Of a stretch of 64,000 nt of DNA, positions 17,801 to 24,662 are shown in pieces. Under the pieces are notes generated by a model that made no database searches, was not told where the DNA came from, and saw only the letters and a list, made by a program, of their open reading frames with translations. Both the position numbers and the translations under genes were made by a program. The DNA is taken from positions 595,948 to 659,947 of the forward strand of contig DIYI01000012.1 of assembly GCA_002428965.1 (NCBI GenBank), written 5' to 3'. The first letter of the stretch is position 1, and every line of letters starts with the position of its first letter. Source of the stretch: Jejuia sp. UBA6058. GTDB taxonomy: Bacteria; Bacteroidota; Bacteroidia; Flavobacteriales; Flavobacteriaceae.

Positions 17801-18328
17801 AAAGAAGGTGAAGATGGTAAAGAAGGGAACAAAGGAGAAAAGGGGAAGCAACAAGGTGGTAAAGAAGGAGAGGATGGACAGCAAACAGGAGGGGAAGGAG
17901 AAGGTTCTGATTTCGATGAAGAAGGCTTGCTCTACGAGATTTATCAACGACAACAGCAATTACGAGAAGCTTTAGATAAGCGTTTGGAAAAAGAAGGTAA
18001 GGGCGGTATAGGCGATAGATTATCTAAACAAATGGAAGATATAGAATTGGATTTATTGAATAAAGGTTTTACGAATGAGACACTTCAAAAAATGACCAAT
18101 TTAAAGTATCAATTGCTAAAATTAGAAAATGCAACATTTCAACAAGGTGAGGATAATAAACGTGAATCTGAAACTAATAGAAAGCAATTTGATAATAATG
18201 CCGATACGCAAATACCTACGGCAAAACAATATTTTCAAACTACAGAAATATTAAACCGACAAGCTTTACCTTTGCAGCAAGTTTACAAGAAGAAAGTGCA
18301 GCAATATTTTAAGCAAACAAATGATTAA
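14867..18328 (+). CDS. DUF4175 family protein, very long coiled-coil membrane protein
   Basis: 1153 residues. Two close membrane helices near residues 25-70 and a third near 155-175 (YALIPLIIVLLVYATG), then a beta-rich region to about 460. A very long Gln/Glu/Lys-rich coiled coil follows (about 480-830, including EEEKEKQLQEQGE and QSMQSSMQSMSGEQMQED). A low-complexity Gly/Lys/Glu tract (about 950-1030) precedes a final helical part. This is the normal layout of the Bacteroidota DUF4175 family, whose function is not established; a membrane-anchored scaffold is plausible. The stop overlaps the ybeY start by 8 bp (ATGATTAA), implying coupled translation. Confidence 0.85.
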   Translation: MDNFKNIQQKLERFIKRYHTNELLKGGILFFAIGLLYFLFTLLIEHFLWLNITLRTILFWLFIAVELGLLVKFVAIPLAKLFKLKKGIDYEKAAKIIGTHFPEVDDKLLNVIQLKESNQESELLLASIEQKSVELNPIPFKLAVNFKQNLSYLKYALIPLIIVLLVYATGNFNWFSDSYKRVVDYKTAYEPPAPFQFFVVNDELKAIEGKDFKLLVKTAGEVAPENAQITYNDETYFLQQTGIGEFEYVFSQLQNPITFSLSANEVHSKPYELDIVEVPSLLSFNMVLDYPNHTKKRNETLKSTGNAVVPEGTKITWQLKTKSTDEVFLYANDTIGFNSDKAGIFEASKNLYRNYDYTLSTSNKNLKDYENLSFSIDVIKDEYPEMNVQMKVDSLDLQSLYFYGQVSDDYGLSKLQLVYYPSDNESNKQIKAIPITSSNVQDFISAFPDNLEIQAGIPYQLYFQVFDNDRVNRSKNKKSSVFSYRKRTLEEEKEKQLQEQGETIKDLNKSLKKFEEQEKRLDELTKTGKERTQLNFNDKKKLASFFKRQKQQDEMMKNFNKKLKDNLEEFQKDEQKDDPFKEDLKKRLDENEEQLKKNEKLLEELEKLQEKINNEELIKKLEEVAKQNKNKKRSLEQLLELTKRFYVEKKLEKLADDLNQLAKEQDELSKASEEENTKEKQDAVNKKFQDYKKQMEELQKESKALKKPIDIPRDKLDEKEVENEQQNASEELEKKENQESQENSQEGNLLQEENQDSQQQQQSLQNAQQSQKKAAQKMKQMSQSMQSSMQSMSGEQMQEDIEMLRQILDNLVLFSFDEEALMDQFKSIDVNHNKYASYLKKQSYLKEHFEHIDDSLFALSLRQPKMSEDINKEISEVYFNIDKALERLAESQLYQGVSSQQFAVTATNNLADMLSDILDNMQENMSMSMGKGGQGDMQLPDIIMSQEQLNQMMQQGMKKGEQGQPKEGEGQQQKGKGEKEGEDGKEGNKGEKGKQQGGKEGEDGQQTGGEGEGSDFDEEGLLYEIYQRQQQLREALDKRLEKEGKGGIGDRLSKQMEDIELDLLNKGFTNETLQKMTNLKYQLLKLENATFQQGEDNKRESETNRKQFDNNADTQIPTAKQYFQTTEILNRQALPLQQVYKKKVQQYFKQTND

Positions 18329-18737
18329 CTTCAATTACGAAACTGATTTTAAATTATCTTCAGAAGAGCGTATTTCAAAATGGATCGAGAACACGATTAC
18401 TGATGAAGCGCATAAATTGGAAGAGATTAATTATGTGTTTTGTGATGATGAATATTTGCACAAATTGAACCTGGAGTTTTTAAATCACGATACTCTAACT
18501 GACATTATAAGTTTCGACTATTCTATAGGAAAAATAATACAAGGTGACATTTTTATTTCTATAGATCGGGTGAAAGATAATGCTAAAGATTTTGAGGTTT
18601 CGTTTGAGGAGGAATTGTATAGAGTAATTATTCATGGTGTCTTACATTATTGTGGGTACAAGGATAAGTTTGAAGATGATGCAGTTGAAATGCGGGACAA
18701 GGAAAACTACTACCTCTCAAAGCTAGTTCTCAATTAA
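18321..18737 (+). CDS. ybeY: Endoribonuclease YbeY (16S rRNA maturation)
   Basis: 138 residues, the family length. The metal-binding motif HGVLHYCGYKDK starts at His105; His105 and His109 are present, but the third ligand position (His in the E. coli motif HGxLHLxGYDH) is Asp115. The N-terminal FCDDEYLHKLNLEFLNHDTLTDIISFDY is the standard YbeY block. The enzyme trims the 16S rRNA 3' end and takes part in ribosome quality control. It overlaps the DUF4175 gene and is followed by mnmG. Confidence 0.93.
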   Translation: MINFNYETDFKLSSEERISKWIENTITDEAHKLEEINYVFCDDEYLHKLNLEFLNHDTLTDIISFDYSIGKIIQGDIFISIDRVKDNAKDFEVSFEEELYRVIIHGVLHYCGYKDKFEDDAVEMRDKENYYLSKLVLN

Positions 18738-18748
18738 AGATTTCAACG

Positions 18749-18756
18749 TATATTTG
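18749..18756 (+). promoter_or_regulatory. Possible -7 promoter box for mnmG
   Basis: TATATTTG matches TAnnTTTG. If used, transcription would begin just before the parS-like palindrome, which would then lie in the mnmG leader. Confidence 0.35.
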
Positions 18757-18774
18757 CACACTTAATTTCAGTGA

Positions 18775-18790
18775 TGTTCCACGTGGAACA
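18775..18790. other. parS-like palindrome, site 1
   Basis: TGTTCCACGTGGAACA is a perfect 16-bp palindrome, a near match to the parS sequences bound by ParB/Spo0J in many bacteria (consensus about TGTTNCACGTGNAACA). It lies 22 bp before mnmG. Confidence 0.7.
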
Positions 18791-18812
18791 CATGTATTGA
18801 AAAAGGAAAATT

Positions 18813-20684
18813 ATGTTTAACGAACTTTATGATGTTATAGTTGTTGGTGCTGGTCATGCTGGTAGCGAAGCTGCTGCTGCTGCTGCCAATATGGGAAGCA
18901 AAACATTATTGGTTACCATGAACTTACAGAACATTGCACAAATGTCTTGTAATCCTGCTATGGGCGGAATTGCAAAAGGGCAAATTGTTCGTGAGATTGA
19001 TGCGTTAGGTGGTTATAGTGGAATTGTTTCTGATACATCAGCCATTCAGTTTAAGATGCTGAATAAATCAAAAGGACCTGCTATGTGGAGCCCAAGGGTG
19101 CAGAGTGATCGCATGCGTTTTGCTGAAGACTGGAGGTTGTTTTTGGAGCGAACACCGAATCTTGATTTCTATCAGGAAATGGTATCTGGTTTATTGATTG
19201 AGAACGATAGGGTTGTAGGTGTTAAAACATCTTTAGGTGTTGAAATAAAATCCAAAACGGTTGTCCTTACAAATGGTACTTTTCTAAATGGATTAATTCA
19301 TATAGGTGATAAAAACTTTGGTGGAGGAAGAGCAGGTGAAAAAGCTGCTACGGGCATTACTGAGCAATTAGTGGATTTAGGTTTTGATTCCGGCAGAATG
19401 AAAACAGGAACACCTCCAAGAGTAGATGGACGTTCTCTAGACTATTCTAAAATGATAGAGCAACCTGGTGATGATAACCCAGAAAAGTTTTCTTATTTGG
19501 ATGTGACTAAGCCTTTAGAAAAGCAAAGAGCATGTCATATGTCTTACACGAGCCCAGAGGTGCATGATTTGCTACGCGAAGGGTTTGATAGATCGCCAAT
19601 GTTTAATGGTAGAATTAAGAGTTTGGGGCCTCGTTATTGTCCTTCTATTGAGGATAAGATTAATCGTTTTGCAGACAAGGATAGGCATCAATTATTTGTT
19701 GAACCCGAAGGGTGGAATACCGTTGAAGTGTATGTAAATGGTTTCTCTACATCATTGCCAGAAGACGTTCAATTTAAAGCATTGCGATCTGTAGCAGGGT
19801 TTGAGAAGGTAAAGTTTTTTAGACCTGGTTATGCTATTGAATATGACTATTTCCCGCCTACACAATTAAAACATACATTAGAGACTAAACTTGTTAGTGG
19901 GTTATATTTTGCAGGACAAATTAACGGGACCACAGGATATGAAGAAGCTGCGTCTCAAGGTTTAATGGCAGGCATCAACGCAAGTTTAAAAGTTCAGGAA
20001 AAGGATAGTTTTACACTTAAAAGAGATGAAGCTTATATCGGTGTTTTAATTGATGATTTGATTACAAAAGGGACAGAAGAGCCTTATCGTATGTTTACAT
20101 CTAGGGCGGAATATAGAACATTATTGCGTCAAGATAATGCTGATTTAAGACTAACACCGAAAGGTTATGAGTTAGGTTTAGCTTCTGAAAAGCGCCTTAA
20201 ACGTATGGAAGAAAAGCACGAATCTGCAAAGAATTTTGTGTCCTTTTTTGAGAACCAAAGTGTAAAACCAGAAGAAATAAATCCTGTTTTGGAAAGTAAA
20301 AATTCTGCTCCAGTAAAACAGTCTGGAAAGTTATTTAAGATTTTCGCAAGACCCAATATTGAGATGGAAGACGTTAGAAAAGTAGCCAGCGTTGAAGCTT
20401 ATATTGAAGATAATAATTTGGATAGGGAAGTGATTGAACAAACCGAAATCCAAGTGAAATATTCTGGATACATTGCTAAGGAAAAGAATAACGCCGATAA
20501 ATTGAATAGATTGGAGTACGTTAAGATTCCTGAAAATTTCGATTACTCTCAAATTAAATCTATGAGTTTTGAAGCTCGCGAAAAGTTGAAAAAGATACAG
20601 CCAACAACAGTCTCTCAGGCATCAAGAATTAGCGGTGTGTCGCCGAATGATATTTCTGTTTTATTGGTTTACATGGGGCGATAA
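18813..20684 (+). CDS. mnmG: tRNA uridine-5-carboxymethylaminomethyl modification enzyme MnmG (GidA)
   Basis: 623 residues, full length. The FAD-binding Rossmann start is VVGAGHAGSEAAAAAANMG (residues 11-29). Family motifs CNPAMGGIAKGQIVREIDALGG, GTFLNGLIHIGDKNFGGGRAGE and the PRYCPSIEDKI block (with the functional Cys) are present, as is the C-terminal helical domain ending SQASRISGVSPNDISVLLVYM. With MnmE it modifies the wobble uridine of several tRNAs. In many bacteria this gene (gidA) lies near oriC beside gidB and parAB; here the neighbours differ, but parS-like sites flank it on both sides. Confidence 0.97.
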   Translation: MFNELYDVIVVGAGHAGSEAAAAAANMGSKTLLVTMNLQNIAQMSCNPAMGGIAKGQIVREIDALGGYSGIVSDTSAIQFKMLNKSKGPAMWSPRVQSDRMRFAEDWRLFLERTPNLDFYQEMVSGLLIENDRVVGVKTSLGVEIKSKTVVLTNGTFLNGLIHIGDKNFGGGRAGEKAATGITEQLVDLGFDSGRMKTGTPPRVDGRSLDYSKMIEQPGDDNPEKFSYLDVTKPLEKQRACHMSYTSPEVHDLLREGFDRSPMFNGRIKSLGPRYCPSIEDKINRFADKDRHQLFVEPEGWNTVEVYVNGFSTSLPEDVQFKALRSVAGFEKVKFFRPGYAIEYDYFPPTQLKHTLETKLVSGLYFAGQINGTTGYEEAASQGLMAGINASLKVQEKDSFTLKRDEAYIGVLIDDLITKGTEEPYRMFTSRAEYRTLLRQDNADLRLTPKGYELGLASEKRLKRMEEKHESAKNFVSFFENQSVKPEEINPVLESKNSAPVKQSGKLFKIFARPNIEMEDVRKVASVEAYIEDNNLDREVIEQTEIQVKYSGYIAKEKNNADKLNRLEYVKIPENFDYSQIKSMSFEAREKLKKIQPTTVSQASRISGVSPNDISVLLVYMGR

Positions 20685-20702
20685 TTCAAACAAAACTATA
20701 AA

Positions 20703-20718
20703 TGTTCCACGTGGAACG
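20703..20718. other. parS-like palindrome, site 2
   Basis: TGTTCCACGTGGAACG has the same 14-bp perfect core (GTTCCACGTGGAAC) as site 1, 18 bp after the mnmG stop. The two sites are 1928 bp apart. Confidence 0.7.
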
Positions 20719-20753
20719 TTTGAAAAACAATTCTTTTTTAAAGCCTATTAATT

Positions 20754-21314
20754 GTGAAAAGACTACCGGTTCATATTTTAATTTTACTTGTTTTTATTGC
20801 TATAGCTTGTAAAAAAAGTTTGGACAAAGTAAGTCTTGCTAAGCAGTACTACGACGTTTTAAATACCGCAAATTATGATAAGGCTAAAGAGTTAATCGCA
20901 GATAGTTTACTAACAACTGAAGGTGAATACAGAAAGATATTTTCTCAAAAAGATTACATAAATCTTCTTAAGTGGGATGCGGTTTTTAAACCAGATTATG
21001 AAATTGTAAACATTAAAGAAGAAAATGATGTGGTAAAAACTATAGTTATTCAAACTAATGAAAGAATACTATTTCTACATGAATCTCCTATAGTGTTTAA
21101 TCAAATTATTAGGTTCGAAAATGATAAAATTTCTTCGGTTGAAACACCTTCTTATGTTAACTTCAATGATTCAATTTTTAGTAGTAGTAGGGAAAAATTA
21201 TTGAAATGGATTAAACAAAACCATCCTGAAATGAAGTCATTTATTTATGATCAAACTGAAGAAGGAGGACGGAGTTATTTAAATGCAATCAACTTATATA
21301 AGGATGCAAATTAA
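20754..21314 (+). CDS. Lipoprotein, hypothetical
   Basis: 186 residues from a GTG start. Lipoprotein signal with lipobox IAIAC (Cys 19). The mature part is a helix (SLAKQYYDVLNTANYDKAKELI) followed by alternating strands (YEIVNIKEENDVVKTIVIQTN, PIVFNQIIRFENDKI), the order found in SnoaL/DUF-type lipoproteins. No function assigned. Its 3' end runs into the start region of the methyltransferase gene, so the two are probably co-transcribed. Confidence 0.75.
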   Translation: MKRLPVHILILLVFIAIACKKSLDKVSLAKQYYDVLNTANYDKAKELIADSLLTTEGEYRKIFSQKDYINLLKWDAVFKPDYEIVNIKEENDVVKTIVIQTNERILFLHESPIVFNQIIRFENDKISSVETPSYVNFNDSIFSSSREKLLKWIKQNHPEMKSFIYDQTEEGGRSYLNAINLYKDAN

Positions 21315-22140
21315 AGTAAAAGATCATTCAGTTTCAGGAGAAGAATTTGAATTAATTGTAAATTCAGAATATGGTTTTCTGGAAACTACACCACAACCAT
21401 CTCTAGAAAAATTACCTTCATATTACGAGAGTGAAGATTATATTTCTCATACAGATTCGAAGCGAAATTTGTTTGAAAAGATATACCATTTAGTTCGTGT
21501 AATTTCACTTAAGAAAAAGTTGAAGTTGATAAATTCATTCAATACTAAAAACAAGAATCTTCTTGATGTTGGATGTGGTACAGGTGATTTTTTGCAAATA
21601 GCGAAATCTAATAATTGGGAAGTTTCTGGAATTGAACCCAACGAGCAGGCTAGGATTATTGCTAATTCAAAAACGGATAATTCAGTTTTTGAAATTGAGC
21701 AACTTTTGCAATTTGATAAAGCGAGCTTTGATGTTATTACGCTTTGGCATGTGCTGGAACATTTACCAAATTTAGAAGATTATATTTCTGTATTCCAAAA
21801 ACTATTAAAACCTGAAGGGAGATTAATAATTGCCGTACCTAATTATAAAAGTTACGATGCACAATATTATAAATCCTTTTGGGCTGCTTATGATGTACCT
21901 AGACATCTTTGGCACTTTAACAGAAAATCTATTTCAAACTTGATAGAGGCCTTTAATTTTAAAGTAGAAAAAATAAAACCAATGTGGTTTGATGCGTTTT
22001 ATGTGAGCATGCTTTCCGAAAAATATAAATCAGGAAAAATGAATCCAATTAAAGGATTTTGGATTGGACTGCTTTCGAACATGAAAGCGCTTAGCTCAAA
22101 AGAAGCTTCATCTTTGATCTATATCATAAAAAAGGACTAA
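21304..22140 (+). CDS. Class I SAM-dependent methyltransferase
   Basis: 278 residues from MQIKVKDHSVSGEEFELI. An in-frame ATG seven codons earlier (21283) is possible, but the later start matches how such proteins usually begin. Motif I is LLDVGCGTGDFLQIA; the acidic loop GIEPNEQARIIA and the post-I/II region FDVITLWHVLEHLPNLEDYI mark the UbiE/COQ5-like group (methyltransf_23 type). The C-terminal part (YDVPRHLWHFNRKSI) is common in methyltransferases of surface-polysaccharide or lipid pathways. The substrate is unknown. It overlaps the lipoprotein gene by about 11 bp. Confidence 0.88.
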   Translation: MQIKVKDHSVSGEEFELIVNSEYGFLETTPQPSLEKLPSYYESEDYISHTDSKRNLFEKIYHLVRVISLKKKLKLINSFNTKNKNLLDVGCGTGDFLQIAKSNNWEVSGIEPNEQARIIANSKTDNSVFEIEQLLQFDKASFDVITLWHVLEHLPNLEDYISVFQKLLKPEGRLIIAVPNYKSYDAQYYKSFWAAYDVPRHLWHFNRKSISNLIEAFNFKVEKIKPMWFDAFYVSMLSEKYKSGKMNPIKGFWIGLLSNMKALSSKEASSLIYIIKKD

Positions 22141-22337
22141 AACTTAATATTATGGTTTCTGTTTTTAGTTTTAACGCTTCAATATCTAAATACCAGTCTT
22201 GAATTTTAAAGTGTCTTAAATCGCTTTATTTGGATTTGGTTTTGATAGAGAATGATTATTCAAAACAAAAATGTATATAATTTTTTCTTATAAGTTAAAA
22301 TCAAACCAATTTCGGTTTTTAGTTTCTACTACTTTAT

Positions 22338-22345
22338 TACATTTG
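22338..22345 (+). promoter_or_regulatory. Possible -7 promoter box for the OmpH-like gene
   Basis: TACATTTG matches TAnnTTTG, 32 bp before the ATG at 22378. Its place supports that ATG over an earlier in-frame codon at 22345. Confidence 0.4.
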
Positions 22346-22377
22346 TGCGATTTCAAAAATCATTCAAACTAAGACTT

Positions 22378-22908
22378 ATGAAAAATACATTTTACGTTTT
22401 GATGTTGCTTTTAATTGTAGCATCATGTCAAAAACCAAATAAGATAGGTTACGTTAATAATGGAGACATTGTTAAGGATTACCAAGAGGCGAAAGATTTA
22501 GATGCAAAGTATAAAGCTAAAGAAGATGCATTTAAGAAAAAGACAGACAGTATTAGTCAAGCATTTCAATTAGAAGCACAAAAAGAACAACTGGAAGCTC
22601 AAAAACTAGCACAACGTGGTAAAAGAAAGCAGGCAGAGGATATAATGGTAGCTTTACAACAAAAACAAGGCGTTTTACAGCAAACCGTGCAATTTGAGCA
22701 GCAACAACTTACCCAAGCAGCACAAACTGAAAGCGATTCTTTAATTATTAAAATTAAAGACTTTATTAAAGATTACGGGAAAAAGAACGGTTATACTTTT
22801 ATTTTAGGAACTAGCGATGGGGCTTCTTCTGTAATATATGGAGAGGACCAAACGAATTTGACACAAACGATTTTGGATGCTCTTAATGCTGATTATAAAA
22901 AAGAGTAG
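22378..22908 (+). CDS. OmpH/Skp family lipoprotein
   Basis: 176 residues from MKNTFYVL. Lipoprotein signal with lipobox VASC. KIGYVNNGDIVKDYQEAKDLDAKY is the OmpH/Skp entry motif, followed by long Gln/Lys/Glu helices that form the coiled-coil tentacles of Skp chaperones, and a C-terminal return (GYTFILGTSDGASSVIYG). Skp holds unfolded outer-membrane proteins in the periplasm; this one is membrane-anchored, a frequent variant in Flavobacteriaceae. Closed by a strong terminator. Confidence 0.88.
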   Translation: MKNTFYVLMLLLIVASCQKPNKIGYVNNGDIVKDYQEAKDLDAKYKAKEDAFKKKTDSISQAFQLEAQKEQLEAQKLAQRGKRKQAEDIMVALQQKQGVLQQTVQFEQQQLTQAAQTESDSLIIKIKDFIKDYGKKNGYTFILGTSDGASSVIYGEDQTNLTQTILDALNADYKKE

Positions 22909-22927
22909 ATAAATAATAAAAACAAAC

Positions 22928-22965
22928 AAAAAACCCTGATAATATATTGATTATCAGGGTTTTTT
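22928..22965. terminator. Bidirectional terminator
   Basis: Stem AAAAAACCCTGATAAT / ATTATCAGGGTTTTTT with a short loop, between the OmpH-like gene and the convergent von Willebrand gene. A runs on one side and T runs on the other let it serve both directions. Confidence 0.9.
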
Positions 22966-22982
22966 GATTTACAAATCTAATT

Positions 22983-24440
22983 TTATTCATTCCAATTTTT
23001 AACAAGATCTATAAATTCTTGTCTAAATCCATGTGGATCGAAAGTTGTAGATCCACTTGCTAAGTCAATAACCATTTGTTTGGAAACATTGCCTTTATAT
23101 TCTGAATCTTTTATGAGCAAACCAAAGCCGGTTACTGCGGTGGCAAAATTCATGTTTTCAGAAGGCGAACCGTTGTAGGTTTTGATTTCATGAGTTAAAG
23201 GAATACTTACTTCTGTATTAGGTTTTTTATATCTAAAGTCGAAAGTAGCGTAAAGCACATCAGTGCTAGCTTCCTTTAAAACCACTTCATAGAGGGCGGT
23301 TATTGTTTGTGAAGACCCTATTTCCCCAGCATCTTCAGTATCGTCTTCAAAATCCTCATTTTCTAAGGCTCTATTTTCGTAACCAATTAACCTATAAGAT
23401 GAGACTTTGTTTTCATTAAATGTGATTTGAATTTTTGAGTCTTTCGCTACTGTGTATAACTTTCCAAGCTCATAAGTAAAAACTTTTTGAATCTGTTTCG
23501 CATTATCTATATACTCATAATTACCATTGCCTTTATTAGCAATTTGTTCCATGCCATAATCGTTTAGGTTGCCACCGCCAACACCAAGTACGGTTAAATA
23601 AACACCGGTTTCTCTTTTTTCTTCAATAAGTTTTACTAAATCTTCCGTTGAAGAAGGCCCGACATTAAAATCTCCATCAGAACCCAATATTACTCTGTTA
23701 TTTCCTTTTGGAATAAAGTTTTCTTCGGCTATTTTATAAGCAGTAATAATACCTTCGGCTCCAGCGGTTGAACCACCTGCACCTAGCTTATCAATGGCAT
23801 CTTTAATCTTTGCTTTTTCACTTCCAAGAGTTGAAGGCAATAAAACGCCAGCGCTTCCCGCATACGTTACAATAGCTATCTTATCATCATCTCTAAGATT
23901 ATCGGTTAAGGTTTTAAATCCGGATTTTAAAACACCCAACTTATCTGGAGAACTCATTGAGCCTGAAACATCAATTAAGAATACGTAATTTGAATTTAGA
24001 AGTTCATTTTCAGGAATGGTTTTTCCCTTCATACCTATACGCATCAAATGATGATCTGTATTCCATGGGCACACAGCAACCTCAGAATTTAAACTTACAT
24101 TATTACCATTTTGCGGTTCTGGATAATCAAAAGTAAAGTAGTTAATATATTCTTCTACTCTTACTGAAGCTACAGGAGGTGTTTGACCTAAATTGAGGAA
24201 ACGCCGCATATTGGCATAAGAGCCACCATCGGCATCCACTGAAAATGTAGACACTGGTGCTTCACTAGTTTCAATAAATGGATTTTCACCATGGTCTTTA
24301 TACTTCTCTTGAACAACAGGATCAAGATCATTAAAACCAAGATTCTCAGAAGTTACAAAATTTGATGTGTCGTTTGCGGTACAACCTGTAATTAGAAATA
24401 GACTACATAAGATGTAAAAAGTGCGGATTAGATTTTTCAT
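22983..24440 (-). CDS. YfbK-like von Willebrand factor A domain lipoprotein
   Basis: 485 residues. Lipoprotein signal with lipobox ITGC. Three parts typical of YfbK-type proteins: an N-terminal domain (ETSEAPVSTFSVDADGGSYANMRRFLNLGQTPP...VRVEEYINYF), a von Willebrand A domain with an intact MIDAS metal site (DVSGSMSSP near residue 157, plus Thr and Asp further on), and a C-terminal DUF3520-like part (FATAVTGFGLLIKDSEYKG...). The family binds other proteins at the envelope; its function is otherwise unclear. It stands alone. Confidence 0.88.
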   Translation of the reverse strand: MKNLIRTFYILCSLFLITGCTANDTSNFVTSENLGFNDLDPVVQEKYKDHGENPFIETSEAPVSTFSVDADGGSYANMRRFLNLGQTPPVASVRVEEYINYFTFDYPEPQNGNNVSLNSEVAVCPWNTDHHLMRIGMKGKTIPENELLNSNYVFLIDVSGSMSSPDKLGVLKSGFKTLTDNLRDDDKIAIVTYAGSAGVLLPSTLGSEKAKIKDAIDKLGAGGSTAGAEGIITAYKIAEENFIPKGNNRVILGSDGDFNVGPSSTEDLVKLIEEKRETGVYLTVLGVGGGNLNDYGMEQIANKGNGNYEYIDNAKQIQKVFTYELGKLYTVAKDSKIQITFNENKVSSYRLIGYENRALENEDFEDDTEDAGEIGSSQTITALYEVVLKEASTDVLYATFDFRYKKPNTEVSIPLTHEIKTYNGSPSENMNFATAVTGFGLLIKDSEYKGNVSKQMVIDLASGSTTFDPHGFRQEFIDLVKNWNE

Positions 24441-24662
24441 AGCGTGGATGTTTTAAAGTTTATTGATTGTTAATTGCAATATGCTTTTTAGATGTGAACT
24501 GTACGAAATGGTTGCGTGATTTGATGTAGGAATTCTACTTACAAATGATATTTATTTCAAATAATTAACTCAAAATGCAACCCTTCAATTTTTGATCTGT
24601 CAATAGAAGTACAATCAATCATAAATCGCTGAATACATTTCAGCAACAAACGAACAGATCAA

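Noticed and set aside
17720..17920. Possible tandem repeat or CRISPR-like array in the Gly/Lys/Glu tract of the DUF4175 gene
   Set aside because: Codons are irregular, there are no equal spacers or repeated units at DNA level, and it is in frame in a typical family member.
17618..17959. Hydrophobic minus-strand frame opposite the DUF4175 low-complexity tract
   Set aside because: A Lys/Glu/Gly-rich coding strand gives Phe/Leu/Pro-rich antisense frames; no start context or homologue-like features.
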